A stretch of 6,228 bases of DNA from an uncultured Ruminococcus sp. (GTDB taxonomy: Bacteria > Bacillota > Clostridia > Oscillospirales > CAG-272). Every line of letters starts with the position of its first letter. Position 1 is the first letter of the stretch. Positions 1-4,954 of the stretch are shown here, one piece after another. The position numbers and the translations under genes are program-made. Location: NCBI GenBank assembly GCA_902778205.1, contig CACYWX010000201.1, positions 1 through 6,228 of the forward strand, given 5' to 3'. Under the pieces are notes generated by a model, which did no database searches, had not been told where the DNA came from, and saw only the letters and a list, made by a program, of their open reading frames with translations.

Positions 1-323
1 CGGTGGAGTATTCCGGCTTCGAGCTGCCCGTTACCGCCCTTCGCGTGCTGGACGGTTACCGGGGCGTGTATGTGCAGGACGGCGTGACGGTCCGGTTCCG
101 CCGGGTCAACGTGATCCACGAGAGCGAGGACGGCACCGTGATTTGTACGGGAAATCCGCAGGAGAACGAAGCGATCCGGGAGGAGGTCCGGCTGGCGAAC
201 CTGCAGACCGGGAAAAAAGCGGCCTACGACGAGACCTCCTTCGGCACCTATTACTGGATCGAGGAAAACGACGTGGTGATCGTGGGCGGCAGGGACCTGT
301 ATTCCGGCAAGATCGTCGGATGA
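1..323 (+). CDS. HlyD/membrane-fusion-like protein, C-terminal end (5' partial)
   Basis: The reading frame is open from the window edge to TGA 321-323. The GTG at position 3 is probably an internal Val codon, so the true start lies outside the window. The visible 106 residues resemble the C-terminal beta domain of HlyD/efflux-adaptor proteins: a segment ELPVTALRVLDGYRGVYVQDG (shown here only as this pattern: 'P-x-x-A-L ... G-V-Y-V ... G'), then a beta-rich stretch, then an ending with acidic residues before VVIVGGRDLYSGKIVG. The last motif matches the 'GDxVIxxGxxLYDGKxI' ending I associate with clostridial HlyD-family proteins encoded just before yggS and sepF. Such proteins are normally anchored by one N-terminal membrane helix with the rest outside the membrane; that part is not seen here. 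Only 18 bases separate it from yggS, so co-transcription is likely. Substrate and partners are unknown, and a generic envelope protein of the same fold is the alternative. Confidence 0.62.
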   Translation, partial: VEYSGFELPVTALRVLDGYRGVYVQDGVTVRFRRVNVIHESEDGTVICTGNPQENEAIREEVRLANLQTGKKAAYDETSFGTYYWIEENDVVIVGGRDLYSGKIVG

Positions 324-341
324 GGGCGGACGGGAGGAACC

Positions 342-1067
342 ATGCTGACTGAGGAAAGAAAAACCGAGCTCCGGGACAACTACCGGAGAGTGCTTGAAAA
401 TATAGAGGAAGCGCGGCTGAGACGGGGAGGCGGGGATCCCGTGACCCTTCTGGCCGCCACCAAGACCGTGCCGGAGGAGGAGGTTTTATTCCTGATCCGG
501 GAATGCGGCCTGACCGTATGCGGGGAGAACCGCCAGCAGGAATTCACCTCCAAGTACAACGGCGTCACGGGCGCGGGGGCCAGGATGGACTTCATCGGCC
601 ACCTGCAGACCAACAAGATCCGCTTCGTGGCGGGACGGGCGGGGCTGATCCACTCTCTGGACTCCCTGCGGCTGGCCTCGGGGCTGGACGCGCGGTGCAG
701 GACCCTGGGCGCCGTGCAGGACGTGCTGATCGAGATCAACATCGGCGGGGAGGAGTCGAAGACGGGTATCGACCCCGCCATGTTTGACGAAATCCTGTCG
801 CGGATGGCGGAATACCGGGCTCTGAGGGTGCGCGGAATCATGACCATGGCGCCGAAATGCGAAAAAAATGAGGATTTTCGCGGGTATTTCAAGAAATCTT
901 ATCAAATCTACCTTGACTTTTTGAGAAAAAAACCGCATAATATAGGGGAGGGCGTCTTGTCCATGGGAATGAGCGACAGCTACGTGACCGCCGTGGAGGA
1001 GGGATCCAACATGGTCCGCGTGGGCAGCGCCATTTTCGGAGCCAGGATCTACCCCGCGAAGGGCTGA
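342..1067 (+). CDS. yggS: YggS family pyridoxal phosphate homeostasis protein
   Basis: A cytosolic PLP-binding protein of the alanine-racemase-like TIM-barrel fold (YggS/PROSC, called YlmE in Bacillus). It has no known catalytic activity and buffers PLP and amino-acid pools. The 241-residue length is normal for the family. Motifs in order: LLAATK with the PLP Schiff-base lysine at K41, GENRQQE (61-67), the strongly conserved IGHLQTNK (85-92), INIGGEESKTG (132-142), RGIMTMAP (164-171), and the phosphate-binding end SMGMSDSY...EEGSNMVRVGSAIFGAR (about 207-235). ATG 342 is preceded by GGGAGG at 332-337. The gene precedes sepF as in many Gram-positive bacteria. Codons about 174-201 are unusually AT-rich for this window and hold a promoter-like sequence (see 913-941). 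The function call rests on family motifs and is secure. Confidence 0.96.
   Translation: MLTEERKTELRDNYRRVLENIEEARLRRGGGDPVTLLAATKTVPEEEVLFLIRECGLTVCGENRQQEFTSKYNGVTGAGARMDFIGHLQTNKIRFVAGRAGLIHSLDSLRLASGLDARCRTLGAVQDVLIEINIGGEESKTGIDPAMFDEILSRMAEYRALRVRGIMTMAPKCEKNEDFRGYFKKSYQIYLDFLRKKPHNIGEGVLSMGMSDSYVTAVEEGSNMVRVGSAIFGARIYPAKG
913..941 (+). promoter_or_regulatory. Predicted sigma-A-type promoter inside yggS, reading toward sepF
   Basis: TTGACT at 913-918 (5 of 6 matches to TTGACA) is followed after exactly 17 bases by CATAAT at 936-941 (5 of 6 matches to TATAAT). The sequence upstream is A/T-rich, as an UP element would be. Bases 861-945 hold 26 G/C of 85 (about 31%) in a window that is otherwise clearly G+C-rich. 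The -10 is written by codons CAT-AAT, followed by the rare-looking ATA, inside yggS. Transcription would start near 948 and give sepF a leader of about 220 bases. An alternative -10, TAATAT at 938-943, has a 19-base spacer. Prediction from sequence only. Confidence 0.6.
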
Positions 1068-1168
1068 CGGTCCGGTTCGCGGCACCCCTTCATCCGCCGG
1101 CGGTACAGCATCCGCGCGGCGCTACAATCTGATAATTCATCCTGCTTCAGGCAGAACGGAGGATTTAT

Positions 1169-1771
1169 ATGGGACTCATGGATCGAATCAAAAAGGTTAC
1201 CGGTGCGAACGATACCTACGACGATAACTATGACGACGATTACTACGGAGTCTACGGCGACAACTACGACGGATCGCAGGACGACGGCGACATGCAGTAC
1301 GCTCCTCAGCCCCAGCCCGTCGCCGCTGCGCCCGGTATGAACCAGGGCCCGGCCCCGGCTGTGAATATGAACATGAACATGGGCATGAACCAGGGCATGA
1401 ATCCCGGTCCTCAGCCCATGGGCGGCGGCATCAGCCTCTCCGGCACCAACCTCAAGATGCAGGTGGTCCGTCCCGAGACCTACGACAGCGACACCGCCAC
1501 GCAGATCGCCAATCATCTGCTGAACAAGTGCACCGTGGTGCTGAACCTGGAGAAAACCAGCAAGGAGGCTTCCCGCCGTCTGATCGACTTCCTCACCGGC
1601 GTGGCCTACTCCATCGGCGGCGACCTGAAGAACATCGCCACCAACGCCTATGTGATCACGCCCTCCAACGTGGACGTGGAGAACGCGAAGATCCGTCCCA
1701 CCCAGCGTCAGCCCGAGCCGGAGCCGGAAGAGACGGTTCCCGCCGGCGGCGAGTTCAACGACTTCAACTGA
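1169..1771 (+). CDS. sepF: Cell division protein SepF
   Basis: SepF is a cytoplasmic FtsZ partner that binds the membrane through an N-terminal amphipathic helix and polymerises at the septum. Residues 1-12 (MGLMDRIKKVTG) fit that helix. Residues 15-41 form an Asp/Tyr-rich segment, and 45-87 a Pro/Gln/Ala then Met/Asn/Gly-rich linker. Residues about 96-170 are the SepF core: a beta strand KMQVVRP, a helix DTATQIANHLLNK, the strand CTVVLNLEK, then SRRLIDFLTGVAYSIGGDLKNI with the conserved Gly pair at 150-151, and the strand AYVITPSNVDV. The tail 171-200 is Pro/Glu-rich and ends GGEFNDFN. At 200 residues it is longer than the roughly 150-residue Bacillus protein, because of the linker and tail. 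ATG 1169 has GGAGG at 1158-1162, 6 bases upstream. It lies 101 bases after yggS; weak -10-like hexamers there (TACAAT 1123, GATAAT 1131) lack any -35, so the promoter at 913-941 is favoured. Confidence 0.95.
   Translation: MGLMDRIKKVTGANDTYDDNYDDDYYGVYGDNYDGSQDDGDMQYAPQPQPVAAAPGMNQGPAPAVNMNMNMGMNQGMNPGPQPMGGGISLSGTNLKMQVVRPETYDSDTATQIANHLLNKCTVVLNLEKTSKEASRRLIDFLTGVAYSIGGDLKNIATNAYVITPSNVDVENAKIRPTQRQPEPEPEETVPAGGEFNDFN
1334..1402 (+). repeat. Met/Asn/Gly codon repeat in the SepF linker
   Basis: The pentapeptide GMNQG occurs at SepF residues 56-60 (1334-1348) and 72-76 (1382-1396), with 14 of 15 identical bases. Between and after these, alternating AAT/AAC and ATG codons from 1364 to 1402 encode NMNMNM followed by GMNQGMN. 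This is a low-complexity array likely to change length by slippage; all visible units stay in frame. Confidence 0.7.
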
Positions 1772-1850
1772 TCCGGGGTCCCTACGGACGGCTTAAGCGG
1801 ATCCGCGGCGTCATCCGGAGGGATGGATTCATAAATAGACAAACATAGAA

Positions 1851-1870
1851 CCGGAGGGGGATCCCTCAGG
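1851..1870 (+). promoter_or_regulatory. Hairpin over the Shine-Dalgarno sequence upstream of yggT
   Basis: GAGGG at 1854-1858 pairs with CCCTC at 1863-1867 around the loop GGAT. After a G-A mismatch, CC 1851-1852 can pair with GG 1869-1870. The folded strand contains GGAGG (1853-1857), the strongest Shine-Dalgarno match before yggT. That match lies 15 bases from TTG 1873, longer than the usual spacing. The fold could limit ribosome access. It lacks a U-run, so it is not a terminator. Regulatory meaning is inferred. Confidence 0.35.
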
Positions 1871-1911
1871 TCTTGTTTGTGTACCATGAAGCGATCTATG
1901 AGAGGCAAGAA

Positions 1912-2178
1912 TTGATTCAGATTGCATATGTCCTGATGGCCACCGTGCGGGCGGTCCTCATGGTGCTGGAGCTTCTGATGCTGGCACGCGCCCTGATCAG
2001 CTGGCTCCCTCTGCCGGAGGATTCCCCCGTGGAGAACTTCCTCTGGACTGTCACGGAGCCGGTCATCGCGCCGGTCCGGGCTCTGTGCGACCGGTTCGGC
2101 TGGTTCGAAGGCCTGCCCATCGACATGCCCTTTTTCCTCACGTTCATCCTGCTGTCCGTTCTGTCCGCGCTGCTGTAG
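1912..2178 (+). CDS. yggT: YggT/YlmG family membrane protein
   Basis: A small integral membrane protein of the YggT (YlmG) family, found beside sepF in Gram-positive bacteria and linked by family work to division and nucleoid or septum organisation; its biochemical role is not settled. From TTG 1912 it has 88 residues: a first hydrophobic segment of about 30 residues ending in ALISWLP, the family motif V-E-N-F-L-W-x-V-T-E-P-V-I-A-P-V-R, a GLPIDMP loop where relatives have 'G-x-D-x-S-P', and a second hydrophobic segment FFLTFILLSVLSALL. Start choice: TTG 1912 has GAGG (1902-1905) 6 bases upstream and gives the usual distance to the SW motif. TTG 1873 (101 residues) would add a segment with mixed third-position bases, unlike the strongly G/C-ending remainder, and its SD is distant and in a hairpin. 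ATG 1936 lacks an SD. Identity is secure; the start is not. Confidence 0.88.
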   Translation: MIQIAYVLMATVRAVLMVLELLMLARALISWLPLPEDSPVENFLWTVTEPVIAPVRALCDRFGWFEGLPIDMPFFLTFILLSVLSALL

Positions 2179-2216
2179 ACCGGAAGGGCGGCGATCCCAA
2201 TCCAAACGGAACCATT

Positions 2217-3056
2217 ATGAAAAATCAGAGCGACGTTGTTTCCCGGGCATACGAGCTGTGGCGGGCCTCCGAATACAGGTGCGCCGTCACGGACTTCCTC
2301 TCGCCCGGGGAAAAGCTGGAAGTCTATACGGAGCTGAGCGCCCGGATCGGAAACGGCATGCAGAGATGCTTCTTCTGGGGCGGATGCCGCGGTACCGAGC
2401 GGGGTGCCGCGGTTTTTTTGCCGGAATGGTGCATGCCGGAAGAGGACCCGCCCCGTCACGCCATGCCGCTGGATACGGAGCGGACCGCTTTTTTCGCCGG
2501 GTATCTGGGAGAGCATCCCGAGGTTCTGGAAGAGATCCCCATCGTGCCGCTGTCGGTCCGGGGAAGCGGCTTCCGGTCCCTGAGCCACCGGGATTTCATG
2601 GGCGGCATCCTGTCCCTGGGGGTGGACCGGGCCGTGATCGGAGACATCGCGGTGCTGTCGGAGAGCGAGGCCCTGGTCTTCGCGGCGGAGCGGATCGCGC
2701 CCTTTCTGGAATCGGAGCTGACGAGGATCGGCCGGGACGCCGTAACCTGCACGCGCCTTGAACCGGACCCGTCCTTCGAGATTCCGCGCCGCTTCGAGGA
2801 GATCCCCGTCACCGTGGCGTCCCTGCGGCTGGACGGCGTCGTGAAGGCCCTGACCGGGCAGTCCCGGGAGGACGCCGCCGCTATGGTGCGTCAGGGACTG
2901 GCGGAGCTCAATTACCGGGAGTGCGCCGAGGTGGCGAAGGAGGTGGCGGAGGGGGACGTGCTCTCCGTCCGCGGCTTTGGAAAGTTCATCATCGGAGAGA
3001 CCGCCGGATCCACCAGAAGCGGCCGTCTCCGCGTCGTCTGCCGGAAGTATCTGTAA
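2217..3056 (+). CDS. ylmH: YlmH family S4-domain RNA-binding protein
   Basis: YlmH is a ribosome-associated RNA-binding protein with a C-terminal S4 domain; in Bacillus it has been linked to rescue of stalled 50S ribosomes alongside RqcH, and in streptococci to division. The 279 residues compare with about 257 in Bacillus. The family signature LSHRDFMGGILSLGVDRAVIGD (here split: LSHRDFMGG at 122-130, LGVDRAVIGDI at 134-144) is clear. The S4 domain spans about 199-260: TVASLRLDGVVKAL, then the helix SREDAAAMVRQG, then GDVLSVRGFGKFIIGE. ATG 2217 is chosen because the conserved YlmH N-terminus begins just after it; the frame is open back to ATG 2085, but that would run through yggT. The SD is weak (GGA at 2208-2210, 6 bases upstream). 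It lies 38 bases after yggT and 39 before divIVA, so it is probably part of the same transcript. Whether it serves ribosome rescue in this organism is inferred. Confidence 0.94.
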   Translation: MKNQSDVVSRAYELWRASEYRCAVTDFLSPGEKLEVYTELSARIGNGMQRCFFWGGCRGTERGAAVFLPEWCMPEEDPPRHAMPLDTERTAFFAGYLGEHPEVLEEIPIVPLSVRGSGFRSLSHRDFMGGILSLGVDRAVIGDIAVLSESEALVFAAERIAPFLESELTRIGRDAVTCTRLEPDPSFEIPRRFEEIPVTVASLRLDGVVKALTGQSREDAAAMVRQGLAELNYRECAEVAKEVAEGDVLSVRGFGKFIIGETAGSTRSGRLRVVCRKYL

Positions 3057-3095
3057 ACTGTTCACACCCGCTCTTGCCGGATTCAGGAGGACCAT

Positions 3096-4265
3096 ATGTC
3101 TGTCGATTTCAAGAACAAGCTGTTTCAGAAAGCCCTCTGGGGATACGCCCCCGAAGAGGTGGACGAGTACATATCCTACGTGGCCGGGGAATACGCGAGA
3201 CTGGAAAAGCGGTTCGGCGCACTGAAGGCCGAGGGCTCCGGAAAGCGGCAGAATCAGACCGGAACTCCCGCGGCGGACATTCCCGGCGTCTCCGGACCGG
3301 AGAGCGGAGAAAAAGCGGAGGCGGAGCGGATCCTGTCCGAAGCCCGGGAAAGTGCGGATCGGGAAGCCGCCTCCATCCTCGGGAAGAGCCGCAGAGAGGC
3401 GGAAGAGGAGGCCGGACGGATCCTGGACGATGCCCGCGAGAAGGCGGATGCAATCCTGAGGGAGGCCGAAGAGACCCGCCGGACCGCCGAGGAGGAACGC
3501 CTGGCGGTTGGAGAAATACAGCGTGCTGTCGAAGAATCGCGCAGGGCAGTTGAGGAGTCACAGCGGGCTGTCGAGGAATCGCGCCGGACCATCGAGGCGG
3601 AGCGCGCCGCTCTGGAGCAGGAACGGACCTCCCTGGAGCAGAGACGTTCCGAAGCCTCCGATGAACGGGAAAGCGCGGACGCTCTGCGTCGTGAAGCGGA
3701 GGAAAAGCTCGGGGAGAGCGGCCGCATTCTGGCAGGATTGTCCGAGGCATCCGCCCGGTTCCGGAGGGATATTCTGGCCTTCTCCTCCTCCATGGAGTCC
3801 ATGGCCAGGACCCAACTCAGCGCGGCGGAGCGGTTCGGTGAGGACGCGGACCGGTTCCTTGAGGAAATGCGGGCGTTCTCGTCCGATCAGCCGTCCCCCG
3901 CAGACGAGGACGCCGGGGAGGATCCCTTCGGATTCGCCGCCGCGGCCGCCGTTATCGGGGAGATGCTCAAGGATCTTCCGGAGGATGAACCGGACGCGAA
4001 GGAGACTCCCGCCGCGGCCGAGCCGTCGGATGACATCACGGAGGACGATTCCGTACCGGAGGATGTCCCGGACGAACAGGAAGGCGCGGACGATCAGAAA
4101 ACCCAGGAGCCGATCCTTCCGGAGGAGGAGGACGACGCGGACCGTCTTATGGCCGAATCCGCCGTGTCGGACCGGATCGCCGGGGAAGCGGACCTGATCC
4201 TGTCACAGCTCCGGGAGCTGGCCGAGGAGGAAAACCGGGAACCGGACGGAGAACCGGAGAACTGA
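3096..4265 (+). CDS. divIVA: DivIVA-like polar/septal coiled-coil protein (ends at an in-frame TGA)
   Basis: DivIVA proteins bind curved membrane at poles and septa through an N-terminal crossed-helix head and scaffold other proteins through coiled coils. Residues about 5-40 fit the head: DFKNKLFQKALWGYAPEEV (3-22, as F-x-K-A-L-W-G-Y), then DEYISYVAGEYARLEKRF. After a loop (about 44-70), residues 72-262 form a long, highly charged coiled coil with Ala-rich heptads, including perfect heptads at 143-170. Residues 263-389 are acidic and disordered-looking, with a helical patch AAAAAVIGEMLKDLPEDE (281-298). ATG 3096 has CAGGAGG ending at 3090, 5 bases upstream, the best SD in the window. The 389 residues exceed the 164 of Bacillus DivIVA. 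The position after ylmH is the classical divIVA locus. Oddities: the membrane-loop residues Phe17-Arg18 of Bacillus align with L14-W15, and the frame reopens straight after TGA 4263-4265 for another 221 codons, so this may be a truncated form of a larger protein. Confidence 0.87.
   Translation: MSVDFKNKLFQKALWGYAPEEVDEYISYVAGEYARLEKRFGALKAEGSGKRQNQTGTPAADIPGVSGPESGEKAEAERILSEARESADREAASILGKSRREAEEEAGRILDDAREKADAILREAEETRRTAEEERLAVGEIQRAVEESRRAVEESQRAVEESRRTIEAERAALEQERTSLEQRRSEASDERESADALRREAEEKLGESGRILAGLSEASARFRRDILAFSSSMESMARTQLSAAERFGEDADRFLEEMRAFSSDQPSPADEDAGEDPFGFAAAAAVIGEMLKDLPEDEPDAKETPAAAEPSDDITEDDSVPEDVPDEQEGADDQKTQEPILPEEEDDADRLMAESAVSDRIAGEADLILSQLRELAEEENREPDGEPEN
3519..3602 (+). 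repeat. Tandem 42-bp repeat encoding coiled-coil heptads
   Basis: Two 42-base units (3519-3560 and 3561-3602) encode consecutive heptads RAVEESR / RAVEESQ / RAVEESR / RTIEAER. The first 24 bases of each unit differ at only 2 positions, both synonymous. The middle heptad (3543-3563) encodes nearly the same peptide with different codons (AGG-GCA-GTT-GAG-GAG-TCA-CAG). This suggests duplication of a 14-residue unit rather than of single heptads. Confidence 0.75.
4263..4265 (+). other. In-frame TGA separating divIVA from its same-frame continuation
   Basis: Codon 390 of the divIVA frame is TGA, followed by C. The frame then stays open from 4266 to TGA 4929-4931. Other genes here use TGA as a normal stop, so a changed genetic code is unlikely. 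UGA followed by C is a known weak termination context. A single change from CGA, GGA or TGG would also explain it; CGA to TGA is a common C-to-T transition. I see no convincing selenocysteine-type hairpin just downstream. Confidence 0.85.
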
Positions 4266-4433
4266 CACCCGGATCATGAAGTCGGAGAACCCGCCGAAGC
4301 GGAGCCGGATTCCGCCGGGGAGAACGCCGGGGCTGAGCCCCAGAACGAGCTGTCCGAGGATCTGTCCTCAGAGGACCTGTCCGCGGAGGACCTGTCCGCG
4401 GAGGATCTGCCCGGGGACGAGGAGCTGGAGGCT
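4266..4433 (+). pseudogene. Same-frame acidic stretch after the divIVA stop, without a start codon
   Basis: These 56 codons continue the divIVA frame and read as acidic, Ala/Pro-rich protein like the end of DivIVA, with mostly G/C-ending codons and an EDLSA-type repeat. No ATG, GTG or TTG lies in this frame before GTG 4434, so the stretch can only be translated by passing TGA 4263-4265 or from a non-standard start. The overlapping ATG 4276 opens another frame (53 codons) whose Arg/Pro/Cys-rich product looks like a shifted reading of this one. I read the stretch as a stranded part of a once longer DivIVA C-terminus; readthrough would make it real coding sequence. Confidence 0.6.
4350..4406 (+). 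repeat. Tandem 15-bp repeat encoding (E)DLSA pentapeptides
   Basis: Four units in the divIVA frame: CTGTCCGAGGAT (4350-4361, 12 bases), CTGTCCTCAGAGGAC (4362-4376), CTGTCCGCGGAGGAC (4377-4391) and CTGTCCGCGGAGGAT (4392-4406). They encode LSED, LSSED, LSAED, LSAED. The last two differ at one base, so the duplication is recent. All units keep the frame, although the stretch lies after the TGA. Confidence 0.75.
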
Positions 4434-4436
4434 GTG

Positions 4437-4931
4437 ATGGCCGCTCTGTCCGGCATTTCCGAGGACGAAAGCTACGACGCCATGCTGGCCTCCTTCCGGC
4501 CGGAGGACGAGGTGGATCCCCGGATGGCGGAGGATCTGGCGAAAAAGCGCAGCGACCGCTTCCGCCGCATGATGGACGAGGCCAGGGAGGAACGGAAGAC
4601 CTCCCGCAGAACGGACGCGGACCGGAGCGACGCCGGGGAATCCGCCCTGGAAAAGGAGATCGCAGCGGCGGTGGAGGCGGCTGTGCGGGCCGATCTGGAT
4701 CCGGAAAAGGCTCTGGACGATATGCTGGCCGGGCTGACCGGAGAGGAATCCGGCGTTACGGCGGGAGACGTGCTGGAGATGCTGGATTTCGAGGAGCCCG
4801 GAGAGGACGGCGCGGCCTACAGGGATCTCGATCTGGAGGATTTCAGACGTCCGGCCGGCGACAAGGCGGACGGGGAACAGGATGAGGCGCGGGACGTGGA
4901 GGACGAGGGCGATGACCCTCCCCGCGCATGA
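4437..4931 (+). CDS. Acidic hypothetical protein, probable detached C-terminus of DivIVA
   Basis: No family is recognised. The 164 residues from ATG 4437 are rich in Asp, Glu, Ala and Arg, with no signal peptide or membrane segment. They hold predicted amphipathic helices: one around MAEDLAKKRSDRFRRMMDEARE, written here as M-A-E-D-L ... R-R-M-M-D-E-A, another around LEKEIAAAVEAAVRADL, and short motifs of the type ML-x-x-[LIF]-x-x-[DE]-E at 4440-4472, 4479-4514 and 4719-4751. A related motif occurs in DivIVA at 3960-3992. ATG 4437 has GGAGG at 4427-4431, 5 bases upstream, so internal initiation is possible; GTG 4434 is too close to that SD. However, GGAGG also arises by chance from Glu codons here. 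The frame is identical to divIVA and the gap of 171 bases after its stop stays open, so I favour origin as the C-terminal part of one DivIVA of about 611 residues. A genuine separate small gene is the alternative. Confidence 0.5.
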   Translation: MAALSGISEDESYDAMLASFRPEDEVDPRMAEDLAKKRSDRFRRMMDEAREERKTSRRTDADRSDAGESALEKEIAAAVEAAVRADLDPEKALDDMLAGLTGEESGVTAGDVLEMLDFEEPGEDGAAYRDLDLEDFRRPAGDKADGEQDEARDVEDEGDDPPRA

Positions 4932-4954
4932 CGAACGATAGGATCTGAGGCAAT

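Noticed and set aside
1094..1103. CCGCCGGCGG palindrome between yggS and sepF as a terminator
   Set aside because: It has no loop and no following T-run; also the CCTG-CTT-CAGG hairpin nearby has only 4 pairs.
1798..1807. GCGGATCCGC palindrome between sepF and yggT as an operator or terminator
   Set aside because: A single short perfect palindrome without a T-run or second copy; G+C-rich DNA yields these by chance.
1830..1848. AT-rich CATAAATAGAC stretch as a promoter for yggT
   Set aside because: No -35-like hexamer lies 16-18 bases upstream.
2085..2216. Upstream start at ATG 2085 for ylmH
   Set aside because: It would place 44 extra residues inside the yggT coding sequence in another frame; the family N-terminus fits ATG 2217.
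1917..3095. 392-codon antisense open frame opposite yggT and ylmH
   Set aside because: It lies opposite two clearly conserved genes, has no SD or family motif, and such long antisense frames are expected in G+C-rich DNA with strong third-position bias.
3109..3802. Antisense Ser/Arg/Pro-rich open frames opposite divIVA
   Set aside because: They are low-complexity mirror readings of the Glu/Ala/Arg coiled-coil codons; no independent evidence of coding.
4263..4310. Selenocysteine insertion at TGA 4263
   Set aside because: No convincing stem-loop follows the TGA, DivIVA proteins are not redox enzymes, and surrounding residues show no Sec-type motif.
4276..4437. 53-codon + strand ORF starting ATG 4276 after the divIVA stop
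   Set aside because: The Arg/Pro/Cys-rich product is typical of a shifted frame; the nearest GGAG is about 17 bases away, and the acidic frame over the same bases fits neighbouring composition.
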